A DNA stretch of 64,000 nucleotides from Devosia sp. (GTDB taxonomy: Bacteria > Pseudomonadota > Alphaproteobacteria > Rhizobiales > Devosiaceae), in the NCBI GenBank assembly GCA_016713105.1, contig JADJPS010000018.1, forward strand, positions 629,388 to 693,387, in the 5' to 3' direction. Shown here one piece after another: positions 43,966-52,768 of the stretch. The notes beneath the pieces are model-generated. The model saw only the letters and a list, made by a program, of their open reading frames with translations. It searched no databases and had not been told where the DNA came from. The stretch's first letter is position 1. Each line of letters starts with the position of its first letter. The position numbers and the translations under genes are program-made.

Positions 43966-46712
43966 CAGGCGGCTCCCAGAACGAGGTGACGGTCGAGCCC
44001 GGCGGCGTCAGTGATGGCGCCGCCCTCGATGAGCCGGCATGCCATCGCGAGGTCATCGGCGAGGTAGCGGTCCTGATCGAGCGGCGCGCAGTCCTCGCGC
44101 AGGCGTGCCACCACCGCCTCCAGCGGCGGGCTCGAACGGAAGCGGACGCGGAACTCGACTCCTTGCGCGGCGCAGAGCAGTTCGATGCCCAGAATCTGGG
44201 CGAGATTGGCGTTCATGCGCATCAGTCGGCGCGCACCGTGCGCGGCCATCGAGACATGGTCTTCCTGATTGGCACTGGTGGGGGTGGAATCGGTCGAGCA
44301 GGGATGGGAGAGATGCTTGTTCTCGCTCATCAGCGCCGCCGAGGTAACCTCGGCAATCATGTAGCCGGAATTCAGCCCGGGCTCCGGCGTCAGGAACGGC
44401 GGCAGGTCGAACGACAGGGTCGGATCGACCATGAGCGCGATCCGGCGCTGCGCGATGGCGCCGATCTCGGCGATGGCGATGGCGATCTGGTCGGCGGCAA
44501 AGGCCACCGGCTCGGCGTGGAAATTGCCGCCCGAAACGATGGTGCCGGTCGAGACCAGCACCAGCGGATTGTCGGTCACGGCATTCGCTTCGATCACCAG
44601 CGTCTCCGCGGCCTGGCGCAACAGCCCCACGCTGGCCCCGGTCACCTGTGGCTGGCAGCGGATGCAATAGGGATCCTGCACCCGCTTGTCGTTTTCGAGA
44701 TGGCTGTCGCGGATCTGCGAGCCGGCGATCAGGTAGCGCAGCGCCGCGGCGACCTCGATCTGGCCGGGGTGGCCGCGCAGCGTGTGGATTTCGGCCTCGA
44801 ACGGCGCCGTCGAACCCATGATGGCGTCCGTCGAAAGCGCGCCGGTGACCACTGCGGCACGGGCATTGGCCCAGGCCTCGAACAGCCCGGCCAGTGCAAA
44901 GGCGGTGGAGAACTGCGTGCCGTTGATCAGCGCCAGGCCCTCCTTGGGCCCGAGCACCAGCGGGGCAAGCCCCGCTTCGGCCAGCGCTGTGGCGGCCGGC
45001 ACCCGTTGCCCCCGCACCTCTACCTCGCCCTCGCCGAGCAGGGCGGCGGTCATATGCGCGAGCGGGGCCAGATCACCCGAGGCACCGACCGATCCCTGCG
45101 CCGGAACGCGCGGCGCGATGCCGTTTCCGAGCATCGCCTCGAGCTGCGCGATGACCTCCCAGCGCACACCCGAGGCACCGCGCCCCAGGGACAGCAGCTT
45201 GAGCGCCATCATCAGCCGCACGATCGCCGCGGGCGTGGCCTCGCCGACTCCACAGCAATGGGAGACGATGAGGTTGCGCTGAAGCCGGGCAGTATCCTTG
45301 CTCTCGATTCGCACACTGGAGAGCTTGCCGAAGCCGGTATTGACGCCATAGACGGCGGCTTCGCCCTTTGCGGCCGCGGCAACGACGGCGGCGGCGGCCT
45401 CGACGGCAGGCCGACAGGCCCGATCGAGCGAGATGTCGCCGTCGCCGCGATAGATCGCCTCGAGTTGTGCGAGACCGGCCGCGCCAGGGCTCAGGATCAT
45501 TTTACAGGGCTCCGGAAAAGACGCGACGATGCAGGGGTTGAAGCCGATGCGATAGGAGAGCTCGGCCGGCCGTTCGACATCCCAGATGGCCAGGTCGGCC
45601 CGCAGCCCGGCCCGGATGGTTCCCCGGTCCGCCAGACCCAGCGCCCGGGCCGCATGACGCGTCGTGCCGGCAAGTGCTTCCTCGGGGGTCAGCCGGAACA
45701 GGGTCGATGCCATGTTCATGGCGACAAGCAACGACCCGAGCGGCGAGGAACCCGGATTGCAGTCGGTGGCAACCGCGATCGGCACCCCATGCTCGCGCAG
45801 CAGTCCGATCGGGGGCAATTGCGTTTCGCGCAGCGTGTAGAAGGCGCCGGGGAGCAGCACCGCCACGGTGCCGGCCGCCGCCATGGCCATGACGCCCGCG
45901 GCGTCCAGATGCTCGAGGTGATCGGCGGACAGTCCGCCATGCCGCGCAACCAGCGCGGCCCCGCCGAGGTTGGACAATTGTTCGGCGTGCAGCTTGACCG
46001 GCAGATGGAGCGCCCTTGCCCGCTCGAACAGCCGCTCGATCTCGGCAGGTGAGAAGGCGAACCCCTCGCAGAACCCGTCGACGGCATCGACGAGGCCCTC
46101 TCGATGTGCCGCCACGAGTCCGGGCAGCACCACCTCGTCCAGATAGGCGCCGGAGTTTCCCCGGTACTCCGGTGGAACGGCGTGCGCGGCGAGGTAGCTG
46201 GTGATCACCCGCACCGGCCGCATGCGTCCGACCGCGCGGGCGACCCGCAGCATCTTGAGCTCGTCGGCAATCGTCAGGCCGTAGCCGGACTTGATCTCGA
46301 GGGTCGCGACCCCTTCGGCAAGCAGCGGGTCGACCCGCTTCAGTGCCGCAGCCAACAGTTCCTCGGCGTCGGCGCGGCGGGTGGCGGCGACGGTCGAATT
46401 GATCCCACCGCCCTCGCGGGCGATCTGCTCGTAGGTGGCACCCGCAAGTCGCAGCTCGAACTCGTGGGCCCGGTGACCGCCGAACACCAGGTGGGTGTGA
46501 CAGTCGATGAGGGCCGGCGTCACAAGGCGACCAGCCAGATCAATGCGCTCGGCGCGGCGGAGGTCCGGAGGCAGATCGGCGGCGGCGCCGCACCAGGCGA
46601 TCTGCCCGTCGGCGAGCGCGATGGCGCCATCGTCAACCAGGCCGTAGGCGACTGGCCCTGGCTCCATGGTTGCCAGCCTGGCATTGGTCAGCAGCGTCGC
46701 GTGCATCGACAT
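43965..46712 (-). CDS. hutI/hutH: Imidazolonepropionase and histidine ammonia-lyase in one open frame
   Basis: A single 915-codon frame. Residues 1 to about 402 are HutI, an amidohydrolase (PALIDCHTHLVFGGHRAHEF, LKLHAEQL, VAVATDCNPGSSP) opening imidazolonepropionate. Residues 405-915 are HutH, histidine ammonia-lyase, starting MILSPGAAGLAQLEA, with the MIO-forming Ala-Ser-Gly in GSVGASGDLAPLAHM and GVNTGFGKLSSVRI. The two are joined by CK only. A GGAG precedes the internal ATG (45500), so HutH could also start there. One extra T in the TTTT run at about 45515-45519 would give HutI a stop just before that ATG, so the fusion may be a base-calling artefact. Confidence 0.88.
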   Translation of the reverse strand: MSMHATLLTNARLATMEPGPVAYGLVDDGAIALADGQIAWCGAAADLPPDLRRAERIDLAGRLVTPALIDCHTHLVFGGHRAHEFELRLAGATYEQIAREGGGINSTVAATRRADAEELLAAALKRVDPLLAEGVATLEIKSGYGLTIADELKMLRVARAVGRMRPVRVITSYLAAHAVPPEYRGNSGAYLDEVVLPGLVAAHREGLVDAVDGFCEGFAFSPAEIERLFERARALHLPVKLHAEQLSNLGGAALVARHGGLSADHLEHLDAAGVMAMAAAGTVAVLLPGAFYTLRETQLPPIGLLREHGVPIAVATDCNPGSSPLGSLLVAMNMASTLFRLTPEEALAGTTRHAARALGLADRGTIRAGLRADLAIWDVERPAELSYRIGFNPCIVASFPEPCKMILSPGAAGLAQLEAIYRGDGDISLDRACRPAVEAAAAVVAAAAKGEAAVYGVNTGFGKLSSVRIESKDTARLQRNLIVSHCCGVGEATPAAIVRLMMALKLLSLGRGASGVRWEVIAQLEAMLGNGIAPRVPAQGSVGASGDLAPLAHMTAALLGEGEVEVRGQRVPAATALAEAGLAPLVLGPKEGLALINGTQFSTAFALAGLFEAWANARAAVVTGALSTDAIMGSTAPFEAEIHTLRGHPGQIEVAAALRYLIAGSQIRDSHLENDKRVQDPYCIRCQPQVTGASVGLLRQAAETLVIEANAVTDNPLVLVSTGTIVSGGNFHAEPVAFAADQIAIAIAEIGAIAQRRIALMVDPTLSFDLPPFLTPEPGLNSGYMIAEVTSAALMSENKHLSHPCSTDSTPTSANQEDHVSMAAHGARRLMRMNANLAQILGIELLCAAQGVEFRVRFRSSPPLEAVVARLREDCAPLDQDRYLADDLAMACRLIEGGAITDAAGLDRHLVLGAA
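45498..45515 (-). promoter_or_regulatory. Internal hutH start with ribosome binding site
   Basis: On the minus strand CCGGAG lies nine bases before ATG 45500, the natural hutH start, which would give a 511-residue enzyme of normal length. This is expected if hutI and hutH are separate genes. Confidence 0.6.
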
Positions 46713-46741
46713 TCACCTTGCCTACATCGCGTTTATATCTA

Positions 46742-46757
46742 TTATGTATGCACATAA
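46742..46757. promoter_or_regulatory. HutC operator candidate
   Basis: TTATGT-ATGC-ACATAA is a perfect 6-bp-arm palindrome containing TGTATGCACA, close to the TGTATATACA type bound by HutC proteins of the GntR family. It sits in the 55-base region between the divergent hutI/H and hutF starts, so it can repress both operons until urocanate is present. Confidence 0.6.
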
Positions 46758-46767
46758 CAGACTGTCA

Positions 46768-47937
46768 ATGGGGTTGCGGGTGCTGGAACTCTGGGCGGAA
46801 CAGGCCCTCGTCGAAGGGGCATGGCAGCGCGATGTGGCGCTGACCATCGCGGACTCGGGGCGGATCGGTGCGGTTGCCGTCGGCGCATCTCCACGCGGCA
46901 TGCGCGTCGGGGCGCTGCTCGCCGCTCCGGCCAACCTGCATTCGCACGCCTTTCAGCGCGCCATGGCCGGCATGGCCGAGCGGCGCGGTCCCACCGGGCG
47001 GGACAGCTTCTGGACCTGGCGCCGACTGATGTTCCGTTTCCTCGAGGCGCTGAACCCTGAGGACATCGAGGTCATCGCGGCATTCGTTCAGATGCAGATG
47101 CTGGAGGCGGGCTATGCAGCGGTGGGCGAATTCCACTACCTCCACCACCAGCCGGACGGATCGCCCTATGCCGACCCCGGAGAGCTGAGCGGCCGGATGG
47201 TCGAGGCCGCGCGCCAAAGCGGCATTGGCCTGACGCTGCTGCCGGTGCTCTACCAGCAGGCCGGATGCGACGGGGCGGCGCTGGCACCCGGCCAGGTGCG
47301 CTTCGGCAATACCGTCGACCGCTATGCGGCGCTGCTCGACCGCACCGCCCGGAGCGTTGCCACGCTACCCGCCGACGCCGGTGTCGGCGTCGCGCCGCAC
47401 TCGCTGCGCGCAGTCAGCAGGGATGGCCTTGCCGCGACGATCCGGCTGGCCGCCGGCCGACCGCTCCACATGCACGTCGCCGAGCAGACCGCCGAGGTTG
47501 AGGAAGTCCTTGCCGCCTATGGCCAGCGGCCGATCGAATGGCTGCTGGACCACTGTCCGGTCGACACGAACTGGTGCCTGATCCACGCGACGCACATGAC
47601 CGAGTCGGAGACCATGCGGCTGGCGCGCACCGGCGCGGTGGCCGGGCTATGCCCGATCACCGAGGCGAACCTCGGCGACGGCATCTTCAACGGCGTTGCC
47701 TATGGCGACAACGGCGGCCGCTTCGGCATCGGATCGGACTCCAACATCCGGATCGCCCTCGCCGAGGAGCTGCGTACGCTCGAATACTCGCAGCGGCTGC
47801 GCGACCGCGGCCGGGCTCTGCTGGCGACGCCGACGGCATCGACCGGGCGGGTACTCCTCGAACAGGCCGCGCGAGGCGGCGCGCAGGCCCTCGGCCGGGA
47901 TGCCGGCTCGATCACAGCGGGCCGCTGGGTGCTATGA
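46768..47937 (+). CDS. hutF: Formimidoylglutamate deiminase
   Basis: A 389-residue amidohydrolase converting formiminoglutamate to formylglutamate and ammonia. Metal ligands lie in PANLHSHAFQRAMAGMA, the middle reads GYAAVGEFHYLHHQPDGSPY, then LHMHVAEQTAEVEE, CLIHATHMTESET and FGIGSDSNIRIALAEELR. ATG 46768 is assumed; a GTG at 46780 (VLELWAEQAL) matches the usual family N-terminus and has GGGG six bases upstream, so it may be the true start. The protein is on the short side for HutF. It overlaps hutC by four bases. Confidence 0.92.
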   Translation: MGLRVLELWAEQALVEGAWQRDVALTIADSGRIGAVAVGASPRGMRVGALLAAPANLHSHAFQRAMAGMAERRGPTGRDSFWTWRRLMFRFLEALNPEDIEVIAAFVQMQMLEAGYAAVGEFHYLHHQPDGSPYADPGELSGRMVEAARQSGIGLTLLPVLYQQAGCDGAALAPGQVRFGNTVDRYAALLDRTARSVATLPADAGVGVAPHSLRAVSRDGLAATIRLAAGRPLHMHVAEQTAEVEEVLAAYGQRPIEWLLDHCPVDTNWCLIHATHMTESETMRLARTGAVAGLCPITEANLGDGIFNGVAYGDNGGRFGIGSDSNIRIALAEELRTLEYSQRLRDRGRALLATPTASTGRVLLEQAARGGAQALGRDAGSITAGRWVL

Positions 47938-48587
47938 ACGAACTCGAAACCACTTCATGGCGCAGCATCCACCTCGAACTGCTGCGCCGGATCAACGAGC
48001 GGCAATGGCCCCCCGGAAGCCTGCTGCCCAATGAGGCGGACCTGGCGGCCGAATTCGGCTGTGCCCGCACGACCGTCAACCGGGCCATGCGCGAGCTTGC
48101 CGATGCCGGCCTCGTCGATCGCAGGCGGCGGGCCGGGACACGGGTCATGCTGCTTCCGATCAGCCGCGTCGTGCTCGATATTCCGATCATTCGCCTCGAA
48201 GTCGAGCAGCGCCATGCGCAGTGGCGCTACACCCTGCTGGAACGGCAGGTCTGCCTGGCGCCCGGACGCATCACCAGCCGGCTCGGTATCGAGCGCGACA
48301 CGCCGATGCTGCACCTCACCAGCATGCACTTCGCCGACAACCACCCGTTCCTGCATGAAGACCGGTGGATCAATCCTGCCGCCGTACCAGGGATCGAGGC
48401 GGTGGACTTTTTCACCGTCAGCGCCAATGAGTGGCTGATCCAGAACGCGCCCTATACCGGCGGCGATATCGCATTCTCGGCGATGAATGCCGACCGGGCA
48501 CTGGCCGAGCTGCTCGCGGCACCGGACGGCGCGGCCGTCTTCGTGGTCGATCGCATCACCTGGAACAAGACCGAACCGATCACCTAG
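47934..48587 (+). CDS. hutC: Histidine utilization repressor HutC, short C-terminus
   Basis: A 217-residue GntR/HutC repressor: winged HTH (SLLPNEADLAAEFGCARTTV, NRAMRELADAGLVDRRRRAG) and UTRA effector domain (LERQVCLAPGRITSRLGIER, FLHEDRWINPAAVPGIEAVD) that senses urocanate. The frame stops at TAG 48585-48587, but the next 15 codons in the same frame (VRLSYAPGYRMNTKI, stop at 48635) are the conserved end of HutC proteins. A single base change therefore removes the final strand. Whether this inactivates the repressor or is a miscall is open. Confidence 0.88.
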   Translation: MNELETTSWRSIHLELLRRINERQWPPGSLLPNEADLAAEFGCARTTVNRAMRELADAGLVDRRRRAGTRVMLLPISRVVLDIPIIRLEVEQRHAQWRYTLLERQVCLAPGRITSRLGIERDTPMLHLTSMHFADNHPFLHEDRWINPAAVPGIEAVDFFTVSANEWLIQNAPYTGGDIAFSAMNADRALAELLAAPDGAAVFVVDRITWNKTEPIT

Positions 48588-48635
48588 GTCCGACTCTCCT
48601 ATGCGCCGGGCTACCGGATGAACACCAAGATCTAG

Positions 48636-48871
48636 GGAACGGCACCATGCTGCGACCTGGCATCGCGTGGGCGGCACCGATACCGACGCCGTCATCACGG
48701 ACGCACGCCGGGGGCCTGCCGCGGGGATGACCGGCGCGGCTGGCCAGCCAGAGGGCCGCTCGGCGTCGTTCAGTCGTGAGCACTGCCGTCGTCTGATCCC
48801 GGTGTCGCGCGAGCGCGTTCGCGCCGCGTCGGAGACGACGAGATCACCGCCAGCCCGCGCTGCCCCACGAA
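48636..48871. other. Non-coding spacer at chromosome/element junction
   Basis: Between the full-length hutC end and the first hairpin I see no gene with a start, ribosome binding site and family motif. The sequence is still as GC-rich as the chromosome to its left. Confidence 0.5.
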
Positions 48872-48913
48872 AGCAAGAAGCCCGTGAACCTGATGGTGCA
48901 CGGGCTTCTTGCT
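48872..48913. repeat. 15-bp perfect inverted repeat
   Basis: AGCAAGAAGCCCGTG and CACGGGCTTCTTGCT are exact complements separated by 12 bases. The structure looks like a strong transcription-end hairpin but lacks a T-run. It marks the left side of the mobile region. Confidence 0.6.
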
Positions 48914-49002
48914 GGACTTCTGCTGCCCTGCTTTGCCCCCGAGATCCGGGGGAGCGTTGGTTGCGGGGACCCGCACGCAGCGCGATCTGCCGGCCAAAGA
49001 AG

Positions 49003-49027
49003 AAGGCCCTCGAGACGAGGGCCTTTT
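49003..49027. terminator. Bidirectional rho-independent terminator
   Basis: AAGGCCCTC-GAGAC-GAGGGCCTT, a 9-bp stem followed by TT, with an outer AAGAAG/CTTCTT pairing. A GGTTGCG/CGCAACC hairpin follows at 49059-49078, and the 10-mer TGGTTGCGGG occurs at 48958 and again 100 bases later at 49058. Confidence 0.65.
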
Positions 49028-49206
49028 ATCTTCTTTGGTCATGCCCACAAGTGGCGGTGGTTGCGGGAGAGCGCAACCAGCGCCAGCAAGCGCAAAACTC
49101 TGCACGCAGTATGGGACATCGGACCTCCGCCGCCATCGGCTTAAGTGATTGTTCTAGATGAACATTCTCGTCGAAGGCACGCAGTTCCGTCCCCTATGGG
49201 ACCGCT

Positions 49207-49581
49207 TTGCAGAAAGAAGCCGCCGCAGCCACACAGCCGATCTCCATCAGGCTGACACAAGAGGAACGCTCGCTGCTTATCCAGCGGGCGGGCGACGCCG
49301 GGCTGAGCGCATATGTTCGGCAGCGGATCTTCGGTGCAGGCCGGCGGCAGTCAGTTCCGCGCAATCCTGCTGCCTCCACCCGTGACCTCGCACATGTACT
49401 GGCCCTGCTCGGTTCAAGCGAGCTGGCCGGCAGTCTCAGGGAATTGTCATATTCCGCCTCGATAGGCGCGCTTCCTGTCCTCCCAGAAACCGAGCGGGCG
49501 ATCAACGATGCCTGCCTCGCCGTCGATGAGATGCGCACGGCGCTGATAGAGGCTCTCGGCTTGAAGGGAGGCGCAGAATGA
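49207..49581 (+). CDS. MobC-like relaxosome accessory protein
   Basis: A 124-residue protein with a ribbon-helix-helix-like N-terminus (ISIRLTQEERSLLIQRAGDA followed by GLSAYVRQRIFG), as in MobC/MbeC plasmid mobilization proteins that bind oriT beside the relaxase. The start is TTG 49207 with GGGA upstream; no ATG is available. Its stop overlaps the relaxase start by four bases (ATGA), confirming the pairing. An oriT would be expected just upstream, but I could not identify it. Confidence 0.72.
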   Translation: MQKEAAAATQPISIRLTQEERSLLIQRAGDAGLSAYVRQRIFGAGRRQSVPRNPAASTRDLAHVLALLGSSELAGSLRELSYSASIGALPVLPETERAINDACLAVDEMRTALIEALGLKGGAE

Positions 49582-50842
49582 TCCTCAAAGGAAGTCAGAG
49601 GGCGGGCGGCACGGCCCTCGCAGTTCATCTCCTGCGCACCGATGAGAACGACCACGTCCAGGTCCATCAGGTGCGCGGCTTCATCCGGGGCAACATTCTC
49701 GATGCCTTCAAGGAGGCTTACGCAATCAGCCGCGGTACAAGGTGCAAGCAGTTTCTGTTTTCGCTGAGCCTGAGCCCTCCGCCTGATGAGCGTGTTGCCG
49801 TCGAGGTCTTCGAGAAGGCTATCGACAAGATCGAAGCCCGGCTCAGTCTGATCGGACAGCCACGGGCGATTGTCTTTCACGAGAAGGACGGGCGCCGGCA
49901 TGCGCACTGCGTATGGTCGCGCATTGATCCAAAGACGATGACGGCGCGTCAGATGGGGCACTCAAGCTGAAGCTTGGCGAGCTCTCCCGCGAACTCTATC
50001 TGGAGCACGGATGGAAAATGCCGCACGGCTTAGCGAAGAGCGAGCCTCAGAATCCTTTGAACTTCTCACTCGCCGAATGGCAGCAGGCGAAGCGCATAGG
50101 GCGTGATCGAACGCGCATCAAAGCGGTTTTCAAAGACTGCTGGGCGCTGTCGGATTCCGGTTCCGCGCTGCGGCGCGCGCTTGAGGAGCGCGGCTACTAT
50201 CTCGCGAGCGGCGACCGCCGCGGCTTCGTGGCTGTCGACTGGGAGGGCGAGGTCTATTCGCTTTCCCGCTGGTGCGGCGTCCCAACGAAGGTTGTGAATG
50301 AGCGTCTGGAAAAACTGACTTCCCTGCCATCCGTCGATGAAGCCAAGGCTCTCATCAAATCCCGCGTCGAAGCGAAGCTGAGAAGCTTTGATGGCGAGTT
50401 GACCCTTCAGTTCGAAACATCGCAGCTTGCCCTGCGTCACAAGCGAAACGCACTGGTTGCCAGCCAGCGCCAGGAGCGCGAACAGCTGGCGAAGAAGCTT
50501 GCTGACCGCTGGCGCAGTGAAGAGCTGGAGCGTGCCGGCCGGCTGAGACGCGGCTTGCTGGGTCTCTGGGACTGGATCACAGGAAAAAGAGCGCAGACGG
50601 TTGAGACCAACGAACGCGAAGTCCTGCAGGCAAGGCGACGCGACGATGAAGAGCGGCAGATGCTGATCGACCAGCATCTGAAGGTTCGCCGCGATCTTCA
50701 GCGAGAGATCCGCTCGCTCAAAGCGAAGTCGGAGGTTCGGTCTGAACGGCTGCAGAGCGATAAGCCTTTCAATATGATGGACGTACCCACGATCGAGGTC
50801 CCCGTCAGACTCAGGCGGCGGCCCCAATCGCTGGATAGGTAA
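49578..50842 (+). pseudogene. Relaxase/mobilization nuclease, frameshifted
   Basis: The N-terminal part (49578-49970) has the HUH-type relaxase motif region HEKDGRRHAHCVWSRIDPKT with His-x-His. The frame ends early at GHSS-stop. Inserting one T at about 49962 gives the expected continuation (MGHFKLKLGELSRELYLEHG) and joins the second open frame, ending at 50842 in a charged, coiled-coil-like tail (SQRQEREQLAKKLADRW, RRDDEERQMLIDQHLKVRRD). The whole would be about 420 residues. It nicks oriT during mobilization. The single-base defect may be a sequencing error. Confidence 0.75.
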
Positions 50843-50847
50843 GTGCG

Positions 50848-51665
50848 CTAGAACCGCCTGCGACGCGGCTTCTTCCACGCCTGCTGGCGCTGCATCTGCT
50901 GTATCGCCATCAGAATGGCCGCATCGCTGTAGCGAGCCCTTCTCGGCGGCGACGGCGGCGGCACCGGCTGGCTCAACTGGGCGAAGATCGCGTCCGCCGA
51001 AACGATTATCGGATTGGTCTGTGCCCACCGGACGAAGTCCGCGCGGTTGACAGCAAGCACAATGGCCTTGGTGAGAGCCTTCCCGGAAGCAGGCACCACA
51101 GAAGCTCGCGATTGATGTCCGAAGGGTTCGTGGAATCCATCTCACGAAAATCGAAGAAGACCGGGACGCTGCTGCTGACCCATTCCTTCGGGAAGATTTC
51201 TTCGGGGAAGTAGCAGGAATAGACCCCTTGAAACCTCGTCGCGAAGAACTCGGACTTCCCCTTGGTAAAGCGCGGGAAGTCGCGCGTCAGCCGAGTCCCG
51301 CTGACGACCCACGCCAGGTTCGGATGAAATGCTTCCCTCGCCGCCCGCTCCTCGGGACGAAGATGCGAGTATTGGAACTCAATCGAGATTCCGTTCGGCG
51401 TCCTGACGTCGGCGATATGTTTCTCGCCATGCTGGTCATGTCCGATGACCTCTTGCCAGTCCGGCGCAAAATGGTTCTTCCAGTTTCGGTGCCACTCGGT
51501 TTCAGGCTCCCACCAGTTGTCGCAGACCCGCTTGCCGCGGTGGGCCCAGTGGTGAACGCGAACGCTTCCGCACCGCGCGATCATGTCCCTTTCGCAGACC
51601 GGACAGGTGCCGCTGAGGTTCGGTGATGGCGGGGTGCGCTGATTATTGACGATTGCAAAATGCAT
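50848..51665 (-). pseudogene. CoiA-like zinc/nuclease-type protein, frameshifted
   Basis: Starts MHFAIVNNQRTPPSPNLSGT, with the treble-clef-like CPVCERDMIARCGSVRVHHW and HWAHRGKRVCDNW motifs of competence protein CoiA-like families, then a restriction-endonuclease-like core (IADVRTPNGISIEFQYSHL, where ADVRT and EFQYS supply acidic and Gln residues). The frame breaks in a CCC run at 51082-51084; adding one base joins it to a C-terminal segment (KALTKAIVLAVNRADFVRW) ending at 50848. ATG 51665 follows GGAG. Such proteins are common on mobile elements; the role is unknown. Confidence 0.68.
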
Positions 51666-51799
51666 TGTTGTCTCCATGTGTTTTTGTTCGCGCGAAGGAG
51701 TGCCTTCGCGTGGTTGTTGTCTTTGGGAGTTGGCTGGCGGCCGCCGCGGACTAGTGCCGGGGCCGTTCTCGTTCTCTTCGGCGTAATCCGCCGGTTATC

Positions 51800-52603
51800 T
51801 CAGCATGAAAGCTGGCACCTCTTCGGGGGTACATCTGTAATCTGCTCCTGATCCCGGCGAATCGTCAAGACAGATGCTTCGCAGCTGCAGCAACCGATGC
51901 GGCCCTTAGTCGAGTGACGAAGAGCACCGAATGGCCTTTGAACCGGCAAGCGCCAGAGGATTGGATCGTCATAGCTGTAGGCAATCGCGTGAGCGCCAGC
52001 TTGCAACAGGACGTCCGCGTGGCTCGCATCACAATGACCGCCGCCACAAAATCCGACGACTCTCATGCCGGCCGCAAGTCCGGCTGTGACTCCATTCACG
52101 CTGTCTTCGAAGACCACGCAATTGGCGGGAGCGACGCCCAGCCTGTTCGCGGCAAAGAGAAAGAGGTCAGGGAACGGCTTTCCTCGCGCAACCTGTTCAC
52201 CCGAATAAATGTGCGGGTCGAAGTGGGTGTGCATGGATGTCATTCGAAGTTTCTTGTGAAGGAACTCCAGATTGGTGCTCGATGCCACGGCGAAGGGAAC
52301 GGTTAGCGACGTGATATAGGGCAACGCGCCTGGAACAGCGCGAAGATTTTCCTCGATCTGCTGTTTGCAGTAGCTGCTAAGCTTCTTTTCGAAGTCCTCC
52401 GGAAAGCCGCCACTCAGCTCCGGAGTGTAGGTCTCGAACAACGTTCGGTAATAGACATCGGGCGATAGCCCCATGAACTTCTTGGCGTAGGCCTTGGGGT
52501 CGATCCTGAGCCCAAGCTCGGTCAGGAAGCGCACCTCCGCTTCCTGATAAATGGCCTCGCTATCGACGAGTACTCCGTCGCAATCGAAAATGATCGCCTT
52601 CAT
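51800..52603 (-). CDS. HAD-superfamily phosphatase/phosphomutase-like
   Basis: A 267-residue HAD hydrolase. Motif I is AIIFDCDGVLVDSEAIYQEA, motif II is in PFAVASSTNLEFLHKKL, the motif III lysine is in GEQVARGKPFPDLFLFAANR, and motif IV is CVVFEDSVNGVTAGLAAGMR. The closest groups are phosphoglycolate phosphatase and beta-phosphoglucomutase. The last 40 residues are unlike the family and may reflect another frame change near 51930-51960. Base composition is clearly lower in GC than the chromosome to the left. Confidence 0.8.
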   Translation of the reverse strand: MKAIIFDCDGVLVDSEAIYQEAEVRFLTELGLRIDPKAYAKKFMGLSPDVYYRTLFETYTPELSGGFPEDFEKKLSSYCKQQIEENLRAVPGALPYITSLTVPFAVASSTNLEFLHKKLRMTSMHTHFDPHIYSGEQVARGKPFPDLFLFAANRLGVAPANCVVFEDSVNGVTAGLAAGMRVVGFCGGGHCDASHADVLLQAGAHAIAYSYDDPILWRLPVQRPFGALRHSTKGRIGCCSCEASVLTIRRDQEQITDVPPKRCQLSC

Positions 52604-52722
52604 GGTGATCATCCTAATTGGGCCGCTTCTGCCTTTCCATTCACTTATGATTTCAGAATGTTACGCGAAGACCCTGGGGAGCCGACGACCTGAGCGTCCA
52701 CTTCCCGCAACGCGGCTTTTGA

Positions 52723-52747
52723 GGCCGGACGCCCGAAGCGTCCGGCC
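52723..52747. terminator. Strong stem-loop after parB-like gene
   Basis: GGCCGGACGC-CCGAA-GCGTCCGGCC is a perfect 10-bp stem with a five-base loop, 20 bases beyond the stop of the parB-like gene and upstream of the HAD gene on the same strand. The T-run is poor, but the position suggests a terminator. Confidence 0.5.
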
Positions 52748-52768
52748 CGAAAAACATCGTGATACTTA

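Noticed and set aside
48955..48985. tRNA gene or tRNA fragment (TGGTTGCGGGG)
   Set aside because: Only about ten bases resemble a tRNA 3' end; no T-arm, anticodon arm or D-arm could be folded next to it.
48660..49160. Small frames around 48.7-49.2 kb as genes
   Set aside because: They run through perfect hairpins and a terminator, conflict with one another in all frames, and have no family resemblance.
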